Assembly (NCBI RefSeq): GCF_000247815.1
Contig: NC_021674.1
Span: 29,080,901-29,144,900, forward strand
Reading direction: 5' to 3'
Source of the DNA: Ficedula albicollis
Taxonomy: Eukaryota > Chordata > Aves > Passeriformes > Muscicapidae
DNA length: 64,000 bases
Below, piece by piece: positions 46,020 through 60,257 of the stretch (position 1 is its first letter; every line of letters starts with the position of its first letter). A model generated the notes under the pieces. The model had not been told where the DNA came from and did not search any database. It was given only the letters and a program-made list of their open reading frames with translations. The position numbers and the translations under genes were made by a program.

Positions 46020-48907
46020 TGTCAATACATAAATCACGAGGGATATCTAGAGCAGATGTATTAAGACCAAGTGCTGCTTGTCTCTTCGACCACAAGAACT
46101 AACAGGACCCAAACAGGGATCCTAGGAGCCATGTTAAAAGCAAAGAAAGACGTGGTTTACTACAGGTAGCAGATCTGTGAAACTCCAGGACAAAAGAAGC
46201 CAAACTGAATGCTAGACGTTTATGTGTGCTAAATAAAGAACTGTTAAAAAAATTCATTAGGGATTAGGAAATGTACTAAGAAATAGGAGTCATGTTCTGA
46301 AAGAAGTCAGAGGTCTGGAAAGTAACAGGAATAAAAAGTACTTAATGTTCACTCTGTTCTTGCTCATTTGTAAGCACCTTGTACTGCTACAGCTAAAATC
46401 AGAGTAGTTAGTAGGTGAACCTTTTGTTTGACCAGCATGGCACTACTCTGTTCCATTCTTACACCAATTTTTTCCCTACTCAAACCTGCCACAAGCTGAT
46501 CACAAATATTTAATTTTGCTAATATGATGAACCTTGTTGGTCTGGTCTGAAACCAGAGCAATTTGGAAAGCATTTCTTCTGTTGTGGGGCAGAAAACTGA
46601 AACCTCACACCATTAACCTGAATATTTGCCTCTGAGTAGTTTCCTCACCCGCACTGACCACAAGACTCCAGAACCTGCACCACTACTCAGCCATGTGGAT
46701 AAACACATCATTGATGCTTGATCTCAATGCACCACCATTCAGTTATTCCCATTAACTAGTTCTCTTCTGTAGGAAAATAAACATATTTGTAATTATTTAA
46801 CATAGTTCACCTACAGGCAAACTAGTCAACAAATCAAGAGACCGATATTGACTGTTGTGTAAAGGCAACAATGGTGAATGATTTCATCCCCTACATACAT
46901 CTAATTCCTGGCTAACATGCTTTAATGAGATTGTTACAAGCAGGTGAGTGTAATTCATTTTTCATAGTCTCCCTCACCTCTCAGCCTCTCTACTGAGTTT
47001 GACAACCAGGAGGGAGACAATTAGCAGCTATGGTGAGGTGAATGCATATTTTATGAGTTAGCTGGCAGAGCAGAGACACTCCTTTTTCTTTAATGTGTTT
47101 AGAGAATGGCCTGTGGTGAACTTGAACTGCTGACCCTGTGCAATAAACCAGCATGTGGTATTACCACCCTCTTGAGCCCTACTGCCTCAGAAGACTAATT
47201 TTTAAAAGTTGGCTTAAAGCAGTTCTTTAAGGTGAAAAAACATAACAATCATAACACTTGTAGAGAGAAATCACACATCCAAAGGCTTTGCTTGTTTTTC
47301 CTTAAAGATAGCTACAATGAGAGCAAATCTGGACAAGGAAAGTTAAATAGTTTTAACAGCACATTAACACCTGTAGTCCAAATATCAGCCTGGATTTTAG
47401 TCTTGTAATGCACAGATACACACAATATCTACTCATATTGCAGTAGCTTGATGGATGCTCTCCTTAGAGTTAGTGATGGTAACACCAACAGGTGACAGGA
47501 CAATTGTGTTCTAGTTGTACCTGAATGGGGGATGCCATGTGCATCTAAAAGAGCTTATAAACACAAGCTGTTGTACATGGAGGTGGCAGACTATGAAACC
47601 TTGAAACAATAGACTATTTTCTTTCACTAATAGGACTATATGTTATGCTGCCTATTTCATCTTTCATTCTAAAGAAATCATTTTATCCTCTTGGAGTGAG
47701 AGTATGTGCTATAGACAGTACTTAGACTGTACTCAATCTAAGTTCAAGTGCATATTAATGAGATAATAAAAGTTACTTGTTAAATACTGTTTGATCTGTT
47801 AGAATAGAATATATTCTGATGGTGCAATTCAAGCCACTATTAGCATTTTGAAAACTACTGTCCCTTGGATAGTTCAAGTGACAAAGTCTAGATCCTTGGC
47901 CCACATATGTTTTCCTTTGTCTACAAATACCTCTTCAATAAACTCTAGGAGGTAAAATTAGAAATGTTGTTTCACTATTTTGAGGTCACTTCAACTAACT
48001 AGAAACTTCAGATTCCTTTGAAAACAGCTTCAAAATTAATTTTACAGATGGGACTAAATCCAATTGACAGGCACAAATAGGTCTAATCTTTGAGAAGGTA
48101 CAGAATATGAAAGAAGTTCTTTTCTTTCCACTGCTTCCACATACCCAGCTCCCTTTGATTTTTTCATCTTTCATGTCTCCCTAGTGACAGTTCCAGTAAA
48201 GCATTCATTTGTTCAGGAAACTTCACTGAAATGAAGTTTCCCACTAATATCGGGACAGTTTCAGGCAGCAGACAACCTTTCTGCAGAAAAGTGCTGGATT
48301 GGTCATCAGCTGACTCATGCATTCCTGCTCAGCAGGGAAGCTCATATCACAAACAGGACAGCTTTATTTATTTTAAATCATGGCAAGCTCCCTGTTAAAA
48401 GGCACCAGCAATGTAAGTAGATAAACATGGGAGTGAAAGTGTGCATAGCAATTCCTAAAATTATTATTGAAGTATCTGGTTGTGCTTCAGCTTCTTCTGG
48501 GAGCCCGGATCTCTCCAAAAACAGTGAGCAGGATTTAAGAATATTACAGAATAACCTTAACCTTCCCTCGAGGGGTAGCCTGGGTAACCTAAAGTAAATT
48601 CAATCTGTAAAATCTAGTAGAGATCAAAAATGTAGAATTCAGCAGAACAATGTGCAAAACCTGCCTGAGGTCAGAATAGCTGACCTAACAGTATTCATCT
48701 TTCATGCTGTTTTATTTACAGCAGGTACTGTTTTCCCCTTCATGTAGCAACACCTGAGTAATGTTGCATCCTTGCAATGGCAGCAGCTATTTCTGGCTAG
48801 TGAGCCTGTTCCGAGTGGGCATGAAAGAGCTCTGAATGGCAGGTAAATTACTTGCCTGAATGTTTCTAATTAGCACTGGCAGCCTGTTACAATGCCTAAG
48901 CACTAAA

Positions 48908-48945
<38 letters not shown>

Positions 48946-51768
48946 AAAAGTAAAGATGGGTGAGGAAGGGTGAGAAAAGAGGATGCTAATGATAAATAGC
49001 CTATTTTAGAAGAAATTCAAATTGGCCAAAAGCCTGAGAACAAGTGTCTCAAGAGATCTGCTTCAATCATTTCCACTGTGATGTGCATATGCTGTAGAGA
49101 GAATATTTACAAACTCAATTTTGTGTTACAGCCATGGAATTACAAGCAACTGAATCCCATGCAAGGTTCATGAATTTAGTGGGAGTTTAGCATGTGAACA
49201 TGGGTAAGCATTTGTATGAATGCCATAATAAATAAAAATTGTTCCATTAAAGATAAAAGCCTCAGATTTGTAGCACATAAGGGATATATCTATAGCAAAA
49301 AACCCTTCACAGTCCAGCTGAACTTTCCAAAGCAAATACAGCTATAAAATTCATGATTCATCAGTGGGAGCAGCCTCTTCCACACTGCTGCCCCATGCTA
49401 GTTAGCACTTTCATATACTAGCCCCAAGTTTTGATCAGCCCTTTCAGCATCTGAGGGATCACTCCCCACATACACCGCTGCACACACAACATGCACGGGC
49501 TGCAAGAGCACACAAAATGTGGCTAAAAGTCACTCCCTGACAGATGAACTCCACGCCTACAAGCTTGGCCAAACACATTGAATTTATTACTGTGCACACA
49601 GCTAGACAGAGTTTGCTCCTGAGGCAAATGAGGAGTAACTTAACCTGCCTGACCTTGTATGGGAGAAGTTGTGGAGAGTTCCCATTAACTGAACTAGGGA
49701 AGCAGTAACAGAAACCCTGGGAGATTCAGGAAAGAATGACCTCCTAAACTGATATATCTGTTGAAATTACTTGCCTGCTTAAGAGCATATGGATCAGCAT
49801 ACTGAAGGTGACTGTGTGCAAGACCTCTGCTCCCCCAATATGAAAATTCCAACTAATGCCAGCAAAGCACCATTATCCCTACCCAGTACTCTGCTTAAGA
49901 TCCCACAGGGTACTTGCATATCAGTTTTTTGCTATGAAATAGAATGAAATGCTAACAAAAATACAGAGCTTTGATGTTAAAGAACCTATATGGTCCCCAA
50001 CGGAATGACTTCTCATGCTGCTCTTGTCTAATTAAATCCATGAAAACTACCTTTAATTTCACTTCTGACTGGACACTTTTTTCAGGAATGAAAATATGCT
50101 CACATATACTGACCTAAAAAGCTATAGACATTTCCAATCCAATCTCCTTAGTATGAGGACATTTGACTAACTATTTGGACCCAGACCCTTCAAAACTTAA
50201 ACAACAATCACATTATTTAAACAGGCAGAATTATTACACAGCAATTACAGACAAATATTCAGTAGTTTATCACTCATGGAGGTATAAGTAGATTTGATTG
50301 ATTTTAGGGCTACTTGAACTATCTCTGAAAGACTAAACATGTTAATACAATTCCCTTAAGTACTTCAGAAATATTTTGAATGAAACAGATCAATCAACTC
50401 ATGCTATAGTCAAATCTACCATCCTGCCAAGTTTCTCCAAGAAAACCACCGACCACTGCTAAGACCTTTAGCAGAACACCACATCACTAAGCCTGTATTT
50501 CCTTCTTTGATTTCAAACTGCCTTTCTGATCTCTCCTTGAAATCTCTGCTTTATTTCTTCTCCTTTTAAATCTTCAGAATAAAAGTAAAGGCAACCCCAG
50601 AGGCTTCAAGGGTTTTATTTTTCATTCACTCCTCATCTTTGTTTTCCTGACACAACTGACAGCAGATTTAGGCTATCAGCTCTACTCTTCTGGATTATTC
50701 TCAAATGCACGAGCAAAAGAAGAACAGCCATCAAAGGAAGGAGGTGAAAGTGCCGATCTATACAGTCGCAATGCAACTGTGGCTTCAGAACTGAACACTT
50801 CTATATTCCCTTCCAAATTTAGAAAAATGTAAAGAATAGAAAGATATGAAGTCCAAAGGCTACCTTAAAGTTATATAAGAATTAGAGCACAAGCCACATG
50901 TCAAGAGTTAAAAATAAGGCAATGGGGAAAAAGACTAGAGTCCAATACTGTTAAAAGTGTGATAGATTAGGAACAGTGGTTTAGTGCACCAACTTCAAGT
51001 TTTTTTCGGAACTGATATGGCTAGAATAAGAGGATCCAGCATCCAATAAATGCACAGACACTCATTCTAGTTGAAAGACAATGAAAAAAAAAATCAGTTT
51101 TATTCAGCTCCTATCCTTAAACACTTTATCAGCTGCCAGGAAGGAGCAATTACCATGACAGCCAGTAGCTCTACAGACTGATGGCATTTGAAGCAAGACG
51201 AGCTTTTTTTGTTGTTGTTTTGGGTGGTTTGTTTTATCTTGTTTACCAGGTGGGACAAAATGTACTTTCTTTGGAAAAATAGTTTAGCCATTGGTTCTTG
51301 TATTTACAAGGATACTTCCCCTCTGCCTCCCAAAACACTATTATTACATGTCTTGTTTATCTGATTGACATAATGATGCCAATTTAGAATACAGGTACAG
51401 AGCCCTACTGTCAGCACAAGCTAAAAGTTAAATGAGAAAGGGAAAAAAAACAGCATAACCCAGCTACTACCAAAATGCAAAACTTTACTAATTTTAAACT
51501 TTCGATTTGCTTGGGAAACATAAACTTGATTGCATTTTGCTTTTATTACAATCATAGACGTAAGACTTATGTCTGCTCCTTACCTGTTTTGAAATCATAA
51601 TGCTGACTTAAAATCTGTGAGGTCTTAAAAAGAAATCAAAATGCATTTACTTAAGGCTTCTGCTTTCTGCTCCTTGAGCCAATACACAAGATCCAACTTC
51701 AAATTTTCCTCTCCTATAGCTTGGACGATCAACCACATTTGATTTATTTGTTTCTGTAAGGTGGGAAA
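46020..51768. other. Unique DNA, no gene seen
   Basis: AT-rich unique sequence apart from the poly(A) run listed separately. The stretches 46840-47100 and 48745-48900 look like conserved non-coding DNA by eye (balanced composition, TAATTA-like motifs, no repeats), which needs an alignment. Confidence 0.45.
48909..48943. repeat. Poly(A) run of 35
   Basis: 35 consecutive A. No LINE, SINE or processed transcript is recognisable upstream, so it looks like a simple repeat and not a retroposon tail. Confidence 0.95.
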
Positions 51769-51970
51769 TCTCATTTAATCACATGCCTCCAGATCTTTAA
51801 TAAAACAGAGGAGAAATGGCAACATGGTGTCCTTAAGACGCCCAGTCTTGGCTGTTGGTGGAAACTAGTTCTCATTTAATCACATGCCTCCAGATCTTTA
51901 AGAAAACAGAGGAGACATGGCAACATGGTGTCCTTAAGATGCCCAGTCTTGGCTGTTGGTGGAAACTAGA
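51769..51970. repeat. 101-bp tandem duplication (2 copies)
   Basis: Units 51769-51869 and 51870-51970 begin TCTCATTTAATCACATGCCT and differ at about three internal positions, with no spacer. Confidence 0.93.
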
Positions 51971-54900
51971 TGTGCAATTGAAAAGCTCAGAAGGGAAAAG
52001 GCAGTAGTGGAGTTTCTAGAGTATTTCCCATCACATTTGTTACCTTTGTCAAGTATAAATCAAAAATAAAGGTTTATTTCCTGATTGCTTTCATTTAGCT
52101 CAAAAAGAATAACAGAATATTTAACACGACAGCAATATATCTGGCTGAAATAAACACCACCACCTTTCATCTCATATTTGGACAGCTTTTCCTCTCCCAG
52201 GATTCTATGTGGAATACTCTATTTTCTCTGCTGTAGGATTATTACATTGTTTTCAGCACTGACAAACTGCCCATGAACTGAATAGCTGCAAGGTCATGGC
52301 CCACAAATTAAGATGCACTTCTTTCCTCTGAAACTGTGAAAGGTTCTTTTTCTCTCCCTTAATCAGTTAAGAGCTGGCTGGACAGAGTCCTTAAAGGTGA
52401 GGAAACCGGTGCTAACCAGGAGGATGGGACAAGATCACTTCATGGGTCTTCACCATCTGTGTTCCTGACAGCAGATGCAGCGGATGAAATCCGTGGCACT
52501 GCACACACACCTCGGCGGTTGGACACTAATGCTTCATGGCAGACACTGTCTCCATATAATTAGAATACAGGCTTATGTGAGCTAGGAAACCACCAGCAGA
52601 CTAATTAATTGTGGCAGTTAGCACATGCTTCCCTGTTTCCTGGTAATTAACTGGCAGTGAATCTTTTTTTTCCTTTTAAATAACTCACGTTTTAATTAAA
52701 AAAATGACTTCGTAGAAATTCCACAATCCCTACCAACTAAGAAGAAATCCTCCAGAATTAGAGGATGCTTTCACATATTCTGGTAAGCTTGCTTATGTTA
52801 CATTCAGACCCAGGGAAATTGCTACTAGTTCCCTTACAAATATAACAAAGAATCTACAGGTACCTTGTGGATCTCAGGCCAGAGGAAAATGGCAGAAAAT
52901 TTGCATTTGAAAAAAATTGTGACTTAAGGTATTTTAGATTGTTAGAATATCCTTAATGGAGGAACAGTTATCAACTACTTATCATACTGAATATTTCCCA
53001 TGCATTGATTGTAGATACACTGTGATCTGTATTTTAAAAGGCCATTCAACTGAGAAATCCAGCACAAAGAAACTTGCAAATAAATATATTGTGATAAAGG
53101 AAAACAATCATATGATGGATTATTGGAAACTGCTAGAGCTGGTCACCAGGAAATCACCTTCTAAACCACTTTGACTCAAATATTTTGTCTCTCACAGAAC
53201 AAAAGACCCTTCAAGTAGGAGGAAATAAGACATTTAGTGTTGACAGTAAGTCTGCTCCTTTGTGAATAAAGGTGAGATTTTTTCATACTGTTGAAATCTA
53301 CCCCTGTTCACTAGATGCCTTTTTAAAAATCATAAGTCATACTCCTACTTGCCAGTGTCTGACATAACAAAACAGCTTCCTGGTTTCTGTGGGTACTTGG
53401 AGACTAGAAAGGGAGCTGGAATCTATTTTCCTCCTTCAATTCTCCAGAGCACAGACCTCAGAGGGACACACTGATCTGAAAGGTTTGCATGTTCTTCTAT
53501 TGCAGCTCTTGTGAACAAAATTCCCAGAGGCTTTATCTCAAGACTTTGAAAGCTTTAGGTTTGTTTTCAAGATGCAGTAACAAAAGACCACAGCTGAAAT
53601 TGAAATGGGCTCTCTTGTGTGTTTATTGTGGCATATTAACCAAACCCCCTGGAAGAAGGCTGGCTGCTGACCTCAGCTCCAAGGTGCATCCACAAAGACA
53701 TGCTCAATACACAAGCAGAATAGATGCCCACAGGCATTGCTGTAAAATCCTCCATCACCAGGGTTTACTTACACTGTGGGAAACTAAGGCTTAGGTTGTA
53801 TTTTCCTTGTTACTGTATAGGCTATTTCGAGCACTGGTTTCAGAGTAACAGTAAAGGTAGCCTGCTTTTTTGTGTCTTCCTCAACTCTAAAGTTTATCAT
53901 GGGCAAGAGATTTCCCCATATAAGCAAAAATCTTTGAAAGATACAAATAAAATCCCTCTAAGAGCATTAGGGATTGTCTGCTTTAGGACTTGCATTGCAA
54001 CACTGGACTTTGTAGAGTTCTCAGAAGTTCTTTTTTCTCTATCCTCTGTTCCTGCCCTTTCCTGAGCAGTTCACCTCTGCAGAGGATTGGATGGGCACAG
54101 GCCTGTTCCAGAGCTGCTAATCACTGACACAGACATGTTGAGCACGGTCCCTTCCTGCTGACTTTTCCCAGGAGAAGTTAGACCTAGAGACTCTTCCACA
54201 CTATCAGTCATGTGTCTAGCTTGGCTGCCACATTAATACTGCCAGTCTGCTTCCAGAGTTGAGAAAGACTTTGTGCTGTGATGAGTTCTCATTGCATCAC
54301 AGAAAATTGCCATTTCACCTCTGCTTGCCTGAGAGGATCAAACTGAATGGTCTAAAATAGGAACTTCTTTTTCCTACTGTATATTTGCATGCCCAGTAAA
54401 GAGAAAAATTGTTCTCAGAAAGGAATTCAAAGATTTTATTGTTATAAAGTTCTGGAGCTTGCCTCTTCTGGAATGCATCTCCCTACGTGTTAGAGACACA
54501 AGGAAGCCATGGAGATGAGTGCATGTCCCTGCACTCCGTTTCTCTTTGCTCCAGTAACACCATGGAATGAGAAGGTTAAAGTCATTTCTCAGGCCGTGGG
54601 AAAAACATCCTCAGCTCTGCCAGTTTGATGTAATATGGTCAGATGGAGCTGTCCAGGTGAGCATGTCAGTGAGTTTACTATGAAGAAAGATTTAAAGAAA
54701 GACGAGAAGCGTCAAGAAAATGAGGAAGGCAAGTCCTGTGGTTGAGACTTGAATGGCTTTTGATTAGACTTTCTTCCCTGAATTTCAGGAGAAGAGTGGT
54801 TTTGGAACAATGTAACTGTTAGCTTTGCAGTGGCTTCCTTCTCAGCCCTCAGTGGTTTGCTACTGTGGAAGTAAATTGACATATTTGCATGTGAAAGCTC

Positions 54901-57491
54901 TCTATTATCATCTCCAGGCTCAGGTTGGATTGAGAACCAGCAGAGCTAGAAGGAAAAGAAGAATAGATTGCCCTTCAACAGCAAAAAACCCAAACCCCTC
55001 TCTTGTCCTCTTTCCTCAGCTGCCAAAACAGCTTCAAAAAAAAAGAAACCTGCCTCAGTTTGTGTGAGCCTGAAGAAGGGAAATAAAACAACAAAGTTCC
55101 TGTTCTGCAAATAGACCAGACTTTGTATTTTGCTCACTTGTCAAGCTGGTCTGGGCAAAATACATTTTTTTCCATCACACACATTCACCCTGTTTCAAGT
55201 TGCAAGGATCTATGTGCAGGAGATATTAAGCTCATATGCCCTCTGTAACTACTCACCTTAACATCAAGTATTAGTTTAAAGCGAGGACCACTTTCTCTTT
55301 CTTCCCACTCCACACAACAGCTCAGCCCTATGTCAAGACAACTTGCACAAAGACAACAGGAAAAGCGAGGCCCTTATTGAGCAAATACATCATCCTCTCT
55401 CCATGAAAGCTACCAAGACCTGTTCCAAGAGCCTAGAAAACAGATTACATCCGCATCTCTTCACTTAACCCTCCCCAAACTGGGAATTCCTGCATTTAAA
55501 ACATCCTGAGTCCACAGCAAGAATTTCTGGCCGAAGTCATGAAAAGACAGCACATGCATGCTTGACAACTTGTCATGAAAGTTGGTAGCCACAAAGAACT
55601 GGAACACTCTCTCAGGAAGGCAACCAGATTTTCTAATCTAACTGGACAAAACAGCAAACCTTTAAGTAACAAACAAAGATCACAAATTAAATCCCACAAA
55701 GATAACATCAAATTAAAAAAATATTAGAAATCTCTAAATTATGTCGAAGAAAAAGTGAGAACTACTCACCATATTACAATGAGCTTCCACTGAATTTTAG
55801 TGAGATTCTTAAACTCAGAAGGAGCTTCAGACTATGGACAGATTACTGGAGCTCCTGAAGATCCCTCTCATCATTCACCCATGGAGGACTAAAAGAAATA
55901 AATTCTGACTGCCTGCTTCCATGTATTACCTTCCTAATTACTCGTTTTACACCTTTCAGGTGCAAAGGTGATAGCAGGCATCCACTTTCCAAGTGTATTG
56001 CAATTATGCGCCGTAGCAACTCCTCTAAAAGCTCCTGGCATAAAGATAATGTGAACAAACACAGGCCAAGGTTACTGTCACAAACACAACAGATTGCTGA
56101 TGGAAACAGATAACCCTTAAAATGACTTTGTGTTCTGTTATTTCAACAAATTATTCATTAAAATATGGTGTTTATTGCTCCAGATCCTGTACCATCATCC
56201 TTTATCATCTAAGTCAAGCTATGTGTCCTCAGTTAAGAGCATTGTCTTCCACATGTTTTTCCTCCTGGTAGTTAGCCATGGTGAACTATATATGCAAACA
56301 ATATTTACTGGGGGCTTGGGGATTTACTTTGTTTTTGCCAGGATTACGGTGCTTTGCACAGCATGATTCTGCCTCAAGTGCTTAGCACCTGCTCAGTTGC
56401 AGCCAGAGAGCAGCTCAGGCTATCCATTCTAATGGCTTGTGACTAATGTTGCTCATCTAGGGTGCTTGAAGCAAAAACTGGAAAGACAGCATGCTATTTC
56501 TTGCTTTTACTGGGAAGATTTTTTTCTATCTTAGCAGAATGTACTTGGGATATTCAGGTGAAAAATGTTAAAACAAAGTGAGAAAAGAAAAAAGAAAGGG
56601 GTTAGGATTTTCTTTCATGAGGGGTCTTTCAGAATCTTGTTTGAAGTAGTTTTTCTTTCTCCCTGTCATCAATACTACACAAAGCTTTGCTAATGTTTTT
56701 TAATAAATAAGACTGATCCAAATGATCAAATTTTTCCTCGTATGAAGGTAAAGTCCTCAAGAAAGGCATGATCTGTGTTTTTCCTCATAAGGTTCTCAAT
56801 CTGAGAACCTGGTCTAGCCTGTTTTTCAAGTGATTCAAGCACCAGAAACAATCTTCACTCTATCCAACTTTAAAATCAAACTAAACTAAACATATTCACA
56901 GTTTGGAGCATCTTTCCTGATGAGGAGAAAGAACTGTCTCTAAAAGTAAAACCAAACCACTTTACATCTGAGTTCTATATACATCCACCATTATACTAAA
57001 ACAAACCCTGGGCAACTTCATCTCTACTGACCACACTGATCATATTTGCTTTCAGTTCCCAGATAAATGGTATTGGATAAAGCAAGATTTATAATATATA
57101 AAGCAGACTGGAAAGTAAAGTCTCCAAACACATCAATGAGCATTCTATCAAAAGTTGAACAGGCTGGCTGAGTTTTTTTCACAACACAAAGTTAAACTTT
57201 GAATACATTTAAGACTCACTTTTTGTGCTAAAATGAAGGAGTATCCAGCCACCTTGCAGAGGGATTTAACTTCAGGCTATGTTGCAGCTGTTTGAAGACA
57301 CTGGCCCTCTAACAGAGGGCTAAGTTTTTCTTCATTGAGACAGACTTTCAGTGTAGCATAACGGATGTATATAAGTTAATTGCACCCTCTCTGGTGATTG
57401 TCACAAATATTAGTCCTATTCAAATACCTAGACATCTAGCTAGCTAAAATGAAGACAGATTTGTATTAAACATACCAGAGACCTCTTGAAG
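51971..57491. other. Unique DNA, no gene seen
   Basis: No exon was supported. The plus frame 53489-53794 and the minus frames near 55.5-56.0 kb have no motif. A perfect short hairpin lies at 56790-56810 (listed separately). Confidence 0.5.
56790..56810. repeat. Perfect short inverted repeat (9-bp arms, 3-base loop)
   Basis: AGGTTCTCA at 56790-56798 and TGAGAACCT at 56802-56810 are exact reverse complements around a 3-base centre. No function can be assigned. Confidence 0.9.
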
Positions 57492-57496
57492 TTATC
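57492..57496. other. Target-site duplication (5' copy), TTATC
   Basis: Five bases directly before the TG start of the LTR, repeated directly after its CA end at 58992-58996. Confidence 0.85.
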
Positions 57497-58991
<1,495 letters not shown>

Positions 58992-58996
58992 TTATC
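58992..58996. other. Target-site duplication (3' copy), TTATC
   Basis: Matches 57492-57496 exactly and lies directly after the CA terminus. Confidence 0.85.
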
Positions 58997-60123
58997 TTAA
59001 TGAAATATTTGGAGCTGACCAAAGGTTTTCAGATCTGACCTTAAGGTGAACCTTCATATCAACCTGAACCCAAGCCTTTTAGAAATACTTGGAATAAATA
59101 TCATTTCAGGCTAAAACTTCAGGCTTTCATGTTCCTTTTTCTTTCAATTAGTCTGAAATCAGACTAATCATAGGTGGCTTTCATAGAAGGAATGGTATAA
59201 CCCTGTGCAAAGGGAGCTCACAAAAATCTTGTGATGTATACTTTGGCCAACGCCTCTAAGACACTGGAGACAGCTCTGAAGGTTTAGGTTCCTCTTCTAA
59301 TAAGTACAAGTCAAAGTAAATTTTTTAAAAAACACACAAAACAAAACCCACAAAAATCCCTCAAACTATCAATTGAATCTAGCCCACGGAGATGGGAAAT
59401 AATGGCAGGTGCTATTGATCCTATACTAAGACAGCAGCAAGATACTAATTGTCAAATACTTCTAAGGTTAGACCTACCAAGTTTTATCTCTGGTTTTAGA
59501 GCACCACTGTGGAATACCAACAAAGTAAGTGAAATACAAACTTAGCACAGAACCTTGAATCAACACATCTAATTCTTCCTCTTGGAAAGAGCATTCTCAG
59601 GGTTAAGAGGTTGCTTTAGTCTGCTTGTATATTCATTTTCGTGTCTGATTAAATTATCTGTGGCAAATCAGAGTAAATGTCAACATGGTGTTCTCTTTTA
59701 GTCACTGCATCACTAGAAACTTGGTACTCTTCAGCTAACAAAAAGAAAGGATATTGTGCTAACACAGTGTTTGACAGCAGTGACTTACAGTGCAGGTCTC
59801 AGGCTCAAATCCTGCCATATGGTAGGTTTATGCCTTCTAGACACTGTACTTTCAATTCACTGCACCAAAAAGCCCTCAGATGGCGATGATGATGCTTCCT
59901 GGAAACATTGTCTAGATCGGAAACTCTGCTCCAGAAAAACACTCAGCACCATATGCTGAGTTGGTTATTGCCTCTTGCTTATGCATGTGCTCAATGTTCA
60001 TTTTTAGGAGTCAGTAGACATGAATCACTGGGAGCCTAAACAGAAACAGGTTCAAGGCAGATCACACAAACCACATTTATCCACACATCCTATTCTCTTG
60101 GGAAGTTTAAGAATGAAACTTAT
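58997..60123. other. Unique DNA with a perfect 10-bp palindrome
   Basis: No gene was seen. It contains the inverted repeat at 59147-59168 and an A/C-rich stretch near 59325-59360. Confidence 0.5.
59147..59168. repeat. Perfect short inverted repeat (10-bp arms, 2-base loop)
   Basis: ATTAGTCTGA at 59147-59156 and TCAGACTAAT at 59159-59168 are exact reverse complements around AA. It could form a cruciform or be a dyad protein-binding site. No further evidence is visible. Confidence 0.9.
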
Positions 60124-60257
60124 AGATCCAGAAAGCTAGAAAGAGTTTCGCTAACGCACATAGTACTCACTATGTCAAATATTAGGAGCAAGATCCAGAA
60201 AGCTAGAAAGAGTTTCGCTAACACACATAGTACTCACTATATCAAATATTAGGAGCT
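60124..60257. repeat. 67-bp tandem duplication (2 copies)
   Basis: Units 60124-60190 and 60191-60257 begin AGATCCAGAAAGCTAGAAAG and differ at about two internal bases. Confidence 0.93.

Noticed and set aside
48909..48943. Poly(A) tail of a processed retroposon
   Set aside because: No transcript-like or LINE/SINE sequence lies upstream and no target duplication was found; it fits a simple A run.
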